64,000 bases of DNA from Nocardia arizonensis (GCF_001310275.1 NZ_LGYZ01000083.1:1-64000), one strand, 5' to 3'. Counted from the stretch's first letter, positions 1 to 7,672 are shown. The notes: a model not told the origin generated them from the letters alone. A program made the numbers and translations.

Positions 1-2
1 AC

Positions 3-1685
3 ACCGGTTCGGTGGGGGCGGTGGCGTGTGCCGAGATCGGCGGTCGCCCGATCGCGTTCGGCGGCACCGGTGGCGACGTGCGGGTGTGGGATTTGACCAC
101 GAGCACTCAACTCGGCGAACTCACCGGCCACACCCGTTCGGTGGGGGCGGTGGCGTGTGCCGAGATCGACGGCCGTCCGGTCGCGGTCACCGGCAGCGAC
201 GACGACACCGTGCGGGTGTGGGATTTGACCACGAGCACTCAACTCGACGTCCTCACCGGCGACCCTGATTGGGGGCGGGTGATGGCGTGCGTCGAGATCG
301 ACGGCCGTCCGATCGCGGTCACCGGCGACATCGCCAGCACCGCCGGCACCGTGCGGGTCTGGGATATGGCCACGAGGACTCGACTTGCCGAATTCACCGG
401 CCACCAACCCCTTTCGGTGCGGGCGGTGGCGTGCGTCGAGATCGACGGCCGTCCGGTCGCGGTCATCGGCGGCACCGGTGGCGACGTGCGGGTGTGGGAT
501 TTGACCACGAGCACTCAACTCGCCATCCTCACCGGCCACACCGGTTTGGTGGACGCGGTGGCGTGTGCCGAGATCGACGGCCGTCCGGTCGCGGTTACCG
601 GCAGCATCGACCACACCGTGCGGGTCTGGGACCTTGATGTACCAGAAGGCCCAACGCTCGCCACTCGTCGTGACATGCGATCCGGCTCCTCGTCGACCAA
701 CGCTACGTCGCCCCGGAACGACGTCACACCGGGTCGGGCGGAGGATGATCGCACGACAACGATCCAGGCGGTGGCGTGTGCCGAACTCGGCGGCCGTCCG
801 GTCGCGGTCACCGGCGGCGACGACTGCACCGTGCGGGTGTGGGACTTGACCACGAGCACTCAACTCGACGTCCTCACCGGCCACACCGACCGGGTGTGGG
901 CGGTGGCGTGTGCCGAGATCGACGGCCGTCCGATCGCAGTCACCGGCGGCGACGACGACACCGTGCGGGTGTGGGACTTGACCACGAGCACTCAACTCGC
1001 CGTCCTCACCGGCGACCTCCCGCCCGACTTCCGTTCGGTGTGGGGGGTGGCGTGTGCTGAGCTCGACGGCCGTCCGGTCGCGGTCACCGGCGGCACCGAC
1101 CACACCGTGCGGGTATGGGACTTGACCACCAGCACTCAACTCGACGTCCTCACCGGCCACACTCGTCCGGTGGGGGCGGTGGCGTGTGCCGAGCTTGACG
1201 GCCGTCCGGTCGCGGTCACCGGCAGCCTCGACGACACCGTGCGGGTGTGGGATTTGACCACGAGCACTCAACTCGCCGTCCTCACCGGCGACCCCTACTG
1301 GATGAGGGTGGTGGCGTGTGCCGAGATCGGTGGCCGTCCGGTCGTGGTCACCGGCGGCACCGGCGGCGACGTGCGGGTGTGGGATTTGACCACGAGCACT
1401 CAACTCGGCGAACTCGCCGGTCACACCGGTTCGGTGCGCGCGGTGGCGTGTGCCGAGCTTGACGGCCGTCCGGTCGCGGTTACCGGCAGCACCGACCACA
1501 CCGTGCGGGTATGGGACCTTGAGACGCTGTCGGCCGTCTCGGTACTTGATTGCCCCCTGGAAGCCACGTTAGTGGCCATCGCTCCGACCGGCGACGAAAT
1601 CGTCATCAGTCTCGATAGCGACATCGCCGTCCTTGTCCGTCGGTCCGCCGGAGACGAACCGCTGACCCGGCGAATACGCAAATAA
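3..1685 (+). CDS. WD40-repeat protein, C-terminal part (5' end outside window)
   Basis: The frame is open from base 3, so the gene runs in from the left edge and the GTG at 12 is internal. Everything visible is WD40 beta-propeller. Eleven blade ends reading VRVWD(L/M) begin at 78, 210, 351, 486, 618, 831, 963, 1107, 1239, 1371 and 1503; most continue TTSTQL and then LTGH or LTGD. A Ser/Thr/Asp-rich linker (about bases 640-765) separates five blades from six, which suggests two propellers. In actinobacteria such arrays are usually the sensing half of proteins with an N-terminal NTPase, kinase or protease domain (family knowledge); that half is not visible here. Blades are almost identical to each other, with differences gathered in the loop after LTG. 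Stop TAA at 1683. Not assignable to a specific pathway. Confidence 0.9.
   Translation, partial: TGSVGAVACAEIGGRPIAFGGTGGDVRVWDLTTSTQLGELTGHTRSVGAVACAEIDGRPVAVTGSDDDTVRVWDLTTSTQLDVLTGDPDWGRVMACVEIDGRPIAVTGDIASTAGTVRVWDMATRTRLAEFTGHQPLSVRAVACVEIDGRPVAVIGGTGGDVRVWDLTTSTQLAILTGHTGLVDAVACAEIDGRPVAVTGSIDHTVRVWDLDVPEGPTLATRRDMRSGSSSTNATSPRNDVTPGRAEDDRTTTIQAVACAELGGRPVAVTGGDDCTVRVWDLTTSTQLDVLTGHTDRVWAVACAEIDGRPIAVTGGDDDTVRVWDLTTSTQLAVLTGDLPPDFRSVWGVACAELDGRPVAVTGGTDHTVRVWDLTTSTQLDVLTGHTRPVGAVACAELDGRPVAVTGSLDDTVRVWDLTTSTQLAVLTGDPYWMRVVACAEIGGRPVVVTGGTGGDVRVWDLTTSTQLGELAGHTGSVRAVACAELDGRPVAVTGSTDHTVRVWDLETLSAVSVLDCPLEATLVAIAPTGDEIVISLDSDIAVLVRRSAGDEPLTRRIRK
78..1520 (+). repeat. Tandem 132-bp coding repeats (WD40 units)
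   Basis: Eleven copies of a unit of about 132 bp (44 codons) share long stretches of identical DNA, including synonymous positions. For example gtgcgggtgtgggat followed by ttgaccacgagcactcaa recurs almost unchanged. Spacings between blade ends are 132, 141, 135, 132, 213 (linker), 132, 144, 132, 132 and 132 bp. Identity at silent sites points to recent duplication or gene conversion rather than selection on protein sequence alone. Confidence 0.9.
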
Positions 1686-1754
1686 GCCTCCATATTCCCC
1701 TGGCGACCTGCCACGATCACGGCTGCATCCCGCATGTGAGTCCCACGCGCTGCG

Positions 1755-1774
1755 GGCCTGGCCCTGGCCAGGCC
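1755..1774. terminator. Possible terminator palindrome after the WD40 gene
   Basis: GGCCTGGCC and GGCCAGGCC form a 9-bp inverted repeat around a CT centre, 70 bp after the WD40 stop codon. There is no T-tract, as is common for actinobacterial terminators. The role is inferred from position. Confidence 0.35.
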
Positions 1775-1796
1775 ACCGGCCCCTCACAGGGTTCCC

Positions 1797-1860
1797 GTAG
1801 TATCGGCGGAAAATACAACGTATATGCTGGTCAAGTCATATTTCTGGTGTGCGATACTAT
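1797..1860 (+). repeat. Dispersed repeat copy 1 (CTGGTCAAG core)
   Basis: The stretch starts GTAGTATCGGCGGAAAATAC and carries CTGGTCAAG at 1827-1835. It has its own imperfect dyad: TAGTATCG at 1798-1805 against CGATACTA at 1852-1859, and ATATG against CATAT flanking the core. Related copies lie at 4875-4920 and 8317-8365. The architecture (about 60 bp, imperfect arms, short core) recalls serine-integrase attachment sites, and a resolvase fragment lies 1 kb downstream, but that function is inference. Confidence 0.6.
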
Positions 1861-2163
1861 CCTCCGGGGTGCCACTGCCGAGTGAGGCGCGACCACGGTC
1901 GACGCTGGTCGGTTCACGCGGGATCTTCAAATGCGCCCGAAATTCGGCGAGTTCTACCGGTACCCCAGGTCCTGGTCGAAGGTCTCGGCTGACCGCCGAA
2001 ATGGCCCGCTTATCGGAGCCCAGAGCACCCCGAGCTTCTGCTGTCGACCGGGCGAACAGGTTTCCGAACACCCGCTCCTGGGAGACCTCCGGCCGTGTGA
2101 CTCGCAGCAGTATGTGGCGGTGATCTTGTGTTGTTTGTTGGCGTACAAGAGCGCGTGTCGCGG

Positions 2164-2700
2164 TCACTGTCGGTGTGGTATTGATCTGGCGTCTGATGTC
2201 GGCTCCACGTCGTCTTTGGCGGCTTGGACTGCGGCGGGCACTCGTTGCAAGTAGAGCCGGAATCCTTCGGCTTCCGGCTCGAACCCCAGGGATGTGTAGA
2301 GACGGTGCGCGCCGTCGGTGGCGTGGCGCTTATGGGAGAGGAGCTGGATCTTGTTGCATCCGGCTGTGTGCGCGTCCTCAAGCAGCCGTCGCATCATCGC
2401 GGTGGCGATTCCCCTGCGGCGATATCTGTGGTCGACGACGACGGCCTCGATGAACGCGGTCGGCGCGCAGTCATAGGTCACATGGGGCATCAGCAGTTGG
2501 GTCGCCGTCCCTATCGGTATGTCGTCGACCTCGGCGAGATAGACCGTCAGATCGTCGGTCCGCATCATGCGCGCCCAGGTCCGCTGCTGAAGATCCGTAG
2601 CGGATCGGGCCCTGTCGCCGCGGGTCCCACGCTGATCATGGATTGTCAGAACGGTTGACAGATCTCCGGGGCCCGCTGTGCGGATGACGAGAGTCTTCAT
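2164..2700 (-). CDS. GNAT-family N-acetyltransferase
   Basis: The 178-residue product has the GNAT fold signature. Strand 4 'AFIEAVVVDHRYRRRGIA' contains the R/QxxGxG/A-type acetyl-CoA pyrophosphate loop (RRRGIA), followed by 'GCNKIQLLSHKRH' and the C-terminal 'HRLYTSLGFE' typical of motif B. It should transfer an acetyl group from acetyl-CoA to a small-molecule or protein amine in the cytoplasm; the substrate cannot be told. I prefer the ATG at 2700 (MKTLVIRTA) because GNAT domains usually begin directly with the first beta strand; the frame stays open 13 codons further upstream. It stands alone, divergent from the broken resolvase gene. Confidence 0.85.
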   Translation of the reverse strand: MKTLVIRTAGPGDLSTVLTIHDQRGTRGDRARSATDLQQRTWARMMRTDDLTVYLAEVDDIPIGTATQLLMPHVTYDCAPTAFIEAVVVDHRYRRRGIATAMMRRLLEDAHTAGCNKIQLLSHKRHATDGAHRLYTSLGFEPEAEGFRLYLQRVPAAVQAAKDDVEPTSDARSIPHRQ

Positions 2701-2785
2701 GCGGACAGTCTGACTCTGACATGCGCCGGGGCTCCGCATCGGATGTGCGCTCGGACCCGCCCGCCTGCATTCTGTCGACGAAGGT

Positions 2786-2811
2786 GTCTCGTGAACGATC
2801 GTTCACGAGAC
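2786..2811. promoter_or_regulatory. 26-bp perfect palindrome, TetR-type operator without a regulator
   Basis: The sequence GTCTCGTGAACGA and its exact reverse complement abut without a spacer, giving a 26-bp perfect palindrome with centre GAACGATCGTTC. This is the size and style of operators used by TetR-family repressors (family knowledge). It lies between the divergent GNAT gene (start 2700) and the resolvase fragment (start 2910). No TetR gene adjoins it, so the cognate regulator may have been lost or may be elsewhere. Confidence 0.55.
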
Positions 2812-2909
2812 GCCCTCGGCCGCAGTAGGTTTCCGCAGGCCAGAACTGTAACGGTTACCGTGTACGCGCCAACGTCAACCTGTCGGGGGTTCGCAATACA
2901 CTCCGCGCC

Positions 2910-3175
2910 ATGCGAATCGGCTACGGACGCGTCTCCACCCGCGACCAACACCCCGAAGCCCAGCACGACGCACTCACCGCGGCCGGATGCGAACAGATCT
3001 TCATCGACAAGGCCTCCGGCAAACTGGCTTCCAGACCCGAACTGAGCAAAGCGCTGCTGGTAGCCAACCGGCCCAAAGACCAACTGGTGGTCACCAAGCT
3101 CGACCGGCTCGGCCGCTCCCTCGAGCACCTGATCGAACTGTCGAAAACGCTCCAGGACCGTGGTGTAGACGGCAT
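2910..3175 (+). pseudogene. Serine recombinase/resolvase, truncated after the N-terminal domain
   Basis: The start reads MRIGYGRVSTRDQ, with the catalytic serine of the resolvase/invertase family in the 'YGRVST' motif (Ser9). It continues through 'KLDRLGRSLEHLIEL', which holds the conserved arginines of the catalytic domain. Homology stops at 'LQDRGVD' (about residue 88, base 3172). The frame then runs on as unrelated sequence to 3368. The rest of the catalytic domain and the C-terminal helix-turn-helix are missing, so the protein should be unable to recombine DNA. The break marks an old deletion or insertion junction. It is the only recognisable recombinase in this accessory segment. Confidence 0.85.
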
Positions 3176-3303
3176 GTGGGGTCCAGTCGAACGGAAACTG
3201 GCGTTAGCAGGGCTTGTTAGGTTGGCCCGAGTGGCTCATGCCACCGGGGCCGTTGGGCGCCAATCGATTAGGAGGCAGGGAGGGGATCCGATGACGTTGT
3301 CTG

Positions 3304-3696
3304 TCACGCCCGGTATGCCGTGCGGGCTGCTTCGACTTCGTCCATGTGTTGTTCGGCCCAGTCCTTGATGGCCCGCATGACTGGTAGTAGCGAGTGCCCG
3401 AGTGGTGTGAGTTCGTAGTCGACTCGCTGCGGTACGGTCGGCCACACGGTGCGGGTGACCAGACCGTCGCGTTCCAGGTTGCGCAGCGTCTGGGTGAGCA
3501 TCTTCTGGCTGACGCTGGCCAGTCGCCGGCGGAGGTCGCTATAGCGCTGCGGCCCATCGGCCAGTGCGTTGACCGCCAGACTCACCCACTTGTCGGATAG
3601 TCGGTCCAGGAGTCTGCGGGCGGGGCATTCGGCCAGGTAGGCGTCGTATGCGGCGCCGTGTTCGGCGCGTAGTTGCGTCGCGGTCCGGGTGGACAT
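3304..3696 (-). CDS. HxlR-family transcriptional regulator
   Basis: The product is 130 residues with the HxlR layout. An N-terminal 'AECPARRLLDRLSDKW' carries the conserved cysteine before the KW pair, then comes the winged helix 'RYSDLRRRLASVSQKMLTQ', recognition-helix sequence 'TLRNLERDGLVTR', and the wing 'PQRVDYELTPLGHSL'. HxlR proteins are dimeric DNA-binding sensors, often of electrophiles or redox state through that cysteine, and commonly regulate the divergent neighbour (family knowledge). Here the neighbour is a quinone-reductase-like gene about 80 bp away, with a palindrome between them at 3720-3735. Length is normal for the family. Confidence 0.9.
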   Translation of the reverse strand: MSTRTATQLRAEHGAAYDAYLAECPARRLLDRLSDKWVSLAVNALADGPQRYSDLRRRLASVSQKMLTQTLRNLERDGLVTRTVWPTVPQRVDYELTPLGHSLLPVMRAIKDWAEQHMDEVEAARTAYRA

Positions 3697-3719
3697 AGAG
3701 GTTACCTCCGGGTGCGGTG

Positions 3720-3735
3720 GGCACTTTGAAGTGCC
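3720..3735. promoter_or_regulatory. Candidate HxlR operator between divergent genes
   Basis: GGCACTT-TG-AAGTGCC is a 7+7 inverted repeat midway between the HxlR start (3696) and the oxidoreductase start (about 3775). Its size suits a dimeric winged-helix repressor covering both promoters. Assignment to HxlR is by position only. Confidence 0.5.
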
Positions 3736-3774
3736 GACTTCCTATTGAAGAGTAGCTCTCTGATAGTTGTGTTT

Positions 3775-4710
3775 ATGAGCAGGCGAGAGATGATGCGAGC
3801 GGTGGTGGCTCGCGGCTACGGCGGACCCGAGGTCTTGCAGATCGTCGACGTGGATATTCCGGAGCCGGGCGTGGGCCAAGTCCGGATCAAGGTGGAGGCC
3901 GCGACCGTCAACCCAGTCGATCTGGCGACCCGCTCGGGCGCGCTGGTCGAAGCGGGGTTGATGGTGCCGCGTGAGATCACCGGTGTCGGTTGGGATGTCG
4001 CAGGTGAGATCGAACAGCTCGGTCCAGACGTCGACGGGTTCATTGTGGGGCAGAAGGTGATCGGTCTGCGTGACCTGCTCGATGTGTCACTCGGTGCGTA
4101 CGCAGACTATGTCGTGCTCGACGCGGCTGCTGTTGCTGCGGCCCCGACAGGGTTGTCAGCCGTCGAGGCGGCCACCTTGCCGCTCAACGGCCTCACCGCC
4201 GCCCAGTCGCTCGATCTGCTGGAACTATCCGAGGACGACACACTCCTGGTAACCGGTGCGACCGGCGCCGTCGGCGGCTTCGCCGTCCAGTTCGCAGCGC
4301 AGCAGGGTGCTCGGGTGATCGCCCAGGGGAGCGACGCGGACTTCCTGCGCTCTGTCGGTGCGCGTTGGACACTTCCGCGCGATGCCGACCTCGCGGTCGA
4401 AGTGCGCCGGCTCGTCCCCGGCGGTGCACACGCCGCGCTGGACACCTCCGGCGCTGGTATCCGCGCTCTCGCCGCGATCCGCAACCGTGGTCGGTTCGTC
4501 ACTGTCGTCGGCGGCCCGGACCCGACCCCCCTGCGCGGCATCACCGTCCACCACGAATGGATCCACGCCGACGGGAACGCTCTGGCCGGTCTCGCCGGAC
4601 AGAAGCTCACCGCCCGCGTCGCCGACACCCTCCCATTGCACGCAGCCGCCGAAGCTCACACCCGCCTCGCCACCGGCCGATTTTCCGGGCGCCTCGTTCT
4701 GACACCGTGA
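3775..4710 (+). CDS. NADP-dependent quinone oxidoreductase-like protein (MDR superfamily)
   Basis: A GroES-like N-terminal half ('MMRAVVARGYGGPEVLQIVDV', 'GVGWDVAGEIEQLGPDV') is followed by a Rossmann half with the nucleotide loop 'TGATGAVGGFAVQFAA' near residue 170. Structural-zinc cysteines are absent, placing it with zinc-independent quinone reductases rather than classical alcohol dehydrogenases. It probably reduces quinones or enones using NADPH in the cytoplasm. The start is ambiguous: ATG codons in frame at 3775, 3790 and 3793, with an AGGCGAGAG stretch just before the latter two. The divergent HxlR gene and shared palindrome suggest it is induced by the compound it detoxifies. Confidence 0.85.
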   Translation: MSRREMMRAVVARGYGGPEVLQIVDVDIPEPGVGQVRIKVEAATVNPVDLATRSGALVEAGLMVPREITGVGWDVAGEIEQLGPDVDGFIVGQKVIGLRDLLDVSLGAYADYVVLDAAAVAAAPTGLSAVEAATLPLNGLTAAQSLDLLELSEDDTLLVTGATGAVGGFAVQFAAQQGARVIAQGSDADFLRSVGARWTLPRDADLAVEVRRLVPGGAHAALDTSGAGIRALAAIRNRGRFVTVVGGPDPTPLRGITVHHEWIHADGNALAGLAGQKLTARVADTLPLHAAAEAHTRLATGRFSGRLVLTP

Positions 4711-4874
4711 ACAGCACCGCCAGGTGATGGTGCTTGGCATTGGTTTCTGTCGTCGACAACTTTTGCGAAATCTGGCGCTTACAGCGTCGGCCGCTCCACC
4801 ATCCACCGCATCGTCAGCGGCACCGCCCCGCGCGTGTAGCCCTATCAATTCACAACCGGAAACCTGCCATCGCT

Positions 4875-4920
4875 GCTGGTCAAGCCATATGTGTTGTTTT
4901 TTGCGCCGAGACTACTGGAA
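4875..4920 (-). repeat. Dispersed repeat copy (CTGGTCAAG core, 4.9 kb)
   Basis: GCTGGTCAAGCCATATG is followed by TGTTGTTTTTTGCGCCGAGA and CTACTGGAACC. The T-rich arm matches the reverse complement of the copies at 1797 and 8317 (consensus GTTGTnTTT..CG..nACTACnG), so this copy is inverted relative to them. The core is in the opposite orientation relative to its arm, which a near-symmetric core would allow. The stretch 4711-5206 around it has no convincing gene. Confidence 0.55.
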
Positions 4921-5044
4921 CCCGCGCACGCGTGAGATTCGGGGGCATACGAGCACGTCGAATATGGGATGGCACCGGTCGTAACTCTTATGCCGAACTG
5001 GGGAAACCCGCCTTCCCGGGGTGCGCCGACTCCGGAAACTATGT

Positions 5045-5061
5045 GCGGTAAGGCTTACCGC
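5045..5061. other. Short hairpin in intergenic DNA
   Basis: GCGGTAA-GGC-TTACCGC is a 7-bp perfect stem with a 3-nt loop, about 145 bp before the small gene at 5207. It may be a terminator or a regulatory stem; nothing else in the sequence decides. Confidence 0.3.
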
Positions 5062-5206
5062 CGGATCTGACGGACTTGGACCCCACGGGCCGACACGAAA
5101 AGCGCTTTCTCCGTTGGCAACTGCCTCTCTCGCCTCCGCGAGGCCGCGCGATCCCGTCAGCGTCTCTGCGGGGCGTGGAGTCGGCACCCGAGCGCATCCT
5201 GTACCC

Positions 5207-5500
5207 ATGAGCGACTACGTCTCCGTGAACGACGCCAACGCCGAAGCAGCGAAGACGGCGGGCTGGCCCGACCTCACCGGTACCCCCAAACAGATCGCGT
5301 GGGGCATCACCTGCCGCGCGAACAAAGTACGCGAGCTGGAAGCCGCGAACCTACCCGAGGCGGAGAAGGCCCGGTGGCGTGAGGCGATGCTGCGCGAGAC
5401 CCGCGCCAGCGAATGGATCGACTACCGCAACCAGCCCTGGGCCGCGGTGGGCCTGGCCAACCTCACCGACACCGAACGCAACGCCCTCTTCGGTTTCTGA
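5207..5500 (+). CDS. Small conserved-looking protein with an 'LTGTPKQIAWG' motif
   Basis: The 97-residue product begins MSDYVSVNDANAEAAKTAGW at the ATG at 5207. It contains 'LTGTPKQIAWGITCRANKV' and ends in an aromatic/charged segment, 'SEWIDYRNQPW'. The 'L.G..KQI.WA' motif is one I associate with small proteins on phages, plasmids and integrative elements, which would suit this region; this is from memory and weak. The protein is soluble with helical, Lys/Glu-rich character in the middle. The frame is open upstream to 5021, but the upstream codons have no gene-like composition. It lies 87 bp before the nuclease-like gene on the same strand. Function unknown. Confidence 0.6.
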   Translation: MSDYVSVNDANAEAAKTAGWPDLTGTPKQIAWGITCRANKVRELEAANLPEAEKARWREAMLRETRASEWIDYRNQPWAAVGLANLTDTERNALFGF

Positions 5501-5587
5501 CCTTCCAGATCGGAGTCGGTGCGGGCGGGATCGCGGGCTGGGGGATGTTACCGAGGCTGTCGCGCTGAAGTTCTAACGTTGTAATCC

Positions 5588-6388
5588 ATGAGTAGCAAGG
5601 CAAAGCCGCTCCCCGCCGCTGTTCAGACCGAGGTGCTGAACGCGGTGTGGGCCGCTTTCTACTACCGCGACGACCTGAAGTCGCTCATGCTGGGCGCCGG
5701 TGTTCCGCCTGCGATCTACCAGCGCTACGACCACCCGGACACTGCCAAGGTGAGAATCGCTCGCCATGTTCTCGATGAGCTGCACCAGTTGGGTGCCCCC
5801 GGCTGGACCGTCCAGCGCAAGATCGCAGTCGAGCTCTGTGCGATGCAACGCCCAGCGAACGGCGTCGAGGACGTGAAAGCAGGACAGGCCGCGCTCGAAC
5901 AGCTGCGCCGGGTGGCGGCCAGCGCCAATATCATCGTCGACACCGAGCAGGCCGCCATCGATGAGCGTCGGGCCAAGGCGGAAAGACGGCAGCGACAGAT
6001 CGACGAGCGATTGCGCGTGATGAACGAGCTGTCCAGCCGATTCGCGACCCTCGCCGCAGACAGGACCCGCACTCCCGCCGAGATCCAAGCTCGCGGCTAT
6101 GAACTCGAGAAGCTTCTCGTCGGCCTGTTCAAGGCACACGACATCGACTACACCGGGTCACGGCGCCAGCCTCACGAGCAGGTGGATGGCTCGTTCTTCT
6201 TCCGCGGGTTCACCTACCTCGTCGAGGCACGCTGGAAGAAGGACCAGCCCACCATCGGTGATCTCGCCGACTTCAAGTTCAAGGTGGACGGCAAGCTCGA
6301 AAGCACCCGGGGTCTGTTCGTCTCTATGGCCGGCTTCAACGACGAGATCCTCGGCCACGCACGCCCGAAAACCGTTGTTCCCGGCTAG
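5588..6388 (+). CDS. PD-(D/E)XK restriction-endonuclease-like protein, possibly 3'-truncated
   Basis: The 266-residue protein has three parts. Residues 1-85 form a helical N-terminal domain ('VLNAVWAAFYYRDDLKSLML'). A charged coiled coil follows at about 115-165 ('ERRAKAERRQRQIDERLRV'). A C-terminal nuclease core has 'YELEKLLVGLF', then 'EQVDG' supplying the acidic residue and 'YLVEARWKK' supplying the E-x-K pair. This is the restriction-endonuclease-like architecture used by several anti-phage or type IV-like proteins (family knowledge). Family members, as I recall them, continue for another 40-60 residues after the 'GLFVSM.GF' strand. Here the frame stops at 'HARPKTVVPG', so the C-terminus may be lost. 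Start ATG 5588. No methyltransferase partner is nearby. Confidence 0.7.
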   Translation: MSSKAKPLPAAVQTEVLNAVWAAFYYRDDLKSLMLGAGVPPAIYQRYDHPDTAKVRIARHVLDELHQLGAPGWTVQRKIAVELCAMQRPANGVEDVKAGQAALEQLRRVAASANIIVDTEQAAIDERRAKAERRQRQIDERLRVMNELSSRFATLAADRTRTPAEIQARGYELEKLLVGLFKAHDIDYTGSRRQPHEQVDGSFFFRGFTYLVEARWKKDQPTIGDLADFKFKVDGKLESTRGLFVSMAGFNDEILGHARPKTVVPG

Positions 6389-6513
6389 GCCGCCACGTCG
6401 CTCAGCCGTCGATACCCCACGCCTACACACCCACATGCGGACCGGCTGTCGGTATCCGGGCGTAGCCTGCCCGCAGGAGAGTTCAGGCCGAGACACTGTC
6501 ACAGGAGGAACCG

Positions 6514-6708
6514 ATGGAGCAGCATTCGTTCAAACTAGAGTTGCCCTCCTCGACCTCCTTCGCCGCCGCGCAGGCCGCTGCCCTGGAACAGATCGTGATC
6601 CCCCACATGGTCCAGACCGGACGCAACAGTTACGCCGACCTCTCGATGCTCGGCAGCCGCCCCACCACGGGCGGAATGAGCGCCTTCACCGGCACCTACA
6701 AGCTCTAG
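6514..6708 (+). CDS. Small protein of unknown function (64 aa), strong RBS
   Basis: ATG 6514 is preceded by a near-perfect AGGAGG at 6503-6508, spaced 5 nt, which is the main reason to believe it is translated. The product MEQHSFKLELPSSTSFAAAQ... has an Ala-rich helix, then a Ser/Thr/Gly-rich tail ending 'GMSAFTGTYKL'. No membrane segment, cysteine or zinc motif is present. A leader-plus-core layout like a ribosomally made peptide precursor is conceivable, but no modifying enzyme or transporter lies nearby. Function unknown. Confidence 0.5.
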   Translation: MEQHSFKLELPSSTSFAAAQAAALEQIVIPHMVQTGRNSYADLSMLGSRPTTGGMSAFTGTYKL

Positions 6709-6782
6709 CGGATACCGAAGGCGCAGCGGCCCCCGCGCTGCCGTTCGAGCCGCTGACTCGTAACGGAAAGGTCGGGTGTTCA

Positions 6783-6926
6783 ATGTCAGAACCGGTCGCA
6801 TCGCACGGCCTCCGAGTAGTGGACCGGCTGCTGTCCTTTCGAGATCTCGTCGGTGACACCCCGAAGGCCAATACGATTACAGGACAAACCGGCGACTTCA
6901 TGAATCACCTGATGGAAGCGTCATAG
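6783..6926 (+). CDS. Very small ORF (47 aa), uncertain
   Basis: ATG 6783 opens a 47-codon frame (MSEPVASHGLRVVDRLLSFR...) ending TAG at 6924. A purine run GGAAAGG lies about 11 nt upstream. It follows the 64-aa ORF by 74 bp on the same strand. The middle could form an amphipathic helix ('GLRVVDRLLSFRDLVG'). No family recognised; it could be spurious. Confidence 0.3.
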   Translation: MSEPVASHGLRVVDRLLSFRDLVGDTPKANTITGQTGDFMNHLMEAS

Positions 6927-7117
6927 GCTGCTCATAGCGGCTGTACAGCAGCCTCACCGCTGCCGTGTACAAGATCACATGTCGATTACATCGGAACTAC
7001 ACGAGCACGACACCATGCTAACGTGGCTGCATTGCCGCTCCATCGAGGTGGAGTTGGAAGTGAGCCGTAGGATTACTCGCCGGACGACGAGGCCTGCGGC
7101 TTGCGTCGTATCTGGGT

Positions 7118-7672
7118 TCAGATCTCATGGATCTCAACCATCGAGCGGAGCAGATCGAGGTAGGCCGGGTTCCCTACCCGGTGCTGCACCACAGCTCCAC
7201 ATACGACGTCGGGAACCGACAAGACCGGCTCGGTCCGACCAATCTGAAACCGCATCCGCAGGCGATCATCGATCACCTTGCGTGCACGGAACTTCTGCAC
7301 AATATCGAGATCGCTGTTGTCCTTCGGTCCTCGCGATTCCATGGTGATCCCACTGCACTCCAGGTGCGAAAGGTGGGGAAGGATGTATTCCAGACACTTG
7401 CGGCGCCCGCGTCGGTCTTTCGCGCCCTGCGAGTGATGCACCACGGTGATGCTGCAGATCGGCAGCTCGGCGACGGCCTGGATCAACTCGAAGCGCCGCA
7501 CCTCACTGCTGCCGTGCCAGTGGACCTTCTTCTCAGTCGGCAGCAGAAGACCACTCATCGTTTTCCGAACGAGTTCGACGTCGTCTTCTTCGATGAGCGC
7601 AGCGGCCACGATGTAGGTGTCCGGATCAGCGTCGGGCTGCGACCCGCTCTCATCCCCCCAGGCGGTCAGCAT
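7118..7672 (-). CDS. DUF3800-like protein
   Basis: The 184-residue product begins MLTAWGDESGS. This DESG motif near the N-terminus, followed by a hydrophobic 'YIVAAALI' strand and a distal acidic 'SVPDVVCGAVVQHRVGN', is the pattern of DUF3800 proteins, which are predicted RNase H-fold enzymes often found in mobile and defence loci (family knowledge; activity unproven). I choose ATG 7672 because the frame upstream (to 8158) is not protein-like and GGAGG lies 9 nt before this ATG. The start overlaps the stop of the upstream small membrane gene by 7 nt (ATGCTGA), so the two are probably translationally coupled. The protein ends at 'SMVEIHEI'. Confidence 0.7.
   Translation of the reverse strand: MLTAWGDESGSQPDADPDTYIVAAALIEEDDVELVRKTMSGLLLPTEKKVHWHGSSEVRRFELIQAVAELPICSITVVHHSQGAKDRRGRRKCLEYILPHLSHLECSGITMESRGPKDNSDLDIVQKFRARKVIDDRLRMRFQIGRTEPVLSVPDVVCGAVVQHRVGNPAYLDLLRSMVEIHEI

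Larger units (their letters stand above)
1686..2163. other. Gene-poor stretch with a dispersed repeat
   Basis: No ORF here resembles a family I recognise. A 127-codon minus-strand ORF (1784-2167) exists, but it runs through the dispersed repeat at 1797-1860 and overlaps the GNAT stop, and it lacks a convincing ribosome binding site. I treat it as probably non-coding or a decayed remnant. Confidence 0.4.

Noticed and set aside
78..1520. CRISPR-like array suggested by regular repeats at the left edge
   Set aside because: The 132-bp units are coding, in frame, and translate to WD40 blades; there are no unique spacers between short palindromic repeats.
6514..6708. RiPP precursor peptide interpretation of the 64-aa ORF
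   Set aside because: No modification enzyme, protease or exporter gene is nearby and the tail lacks a recognised core motif.
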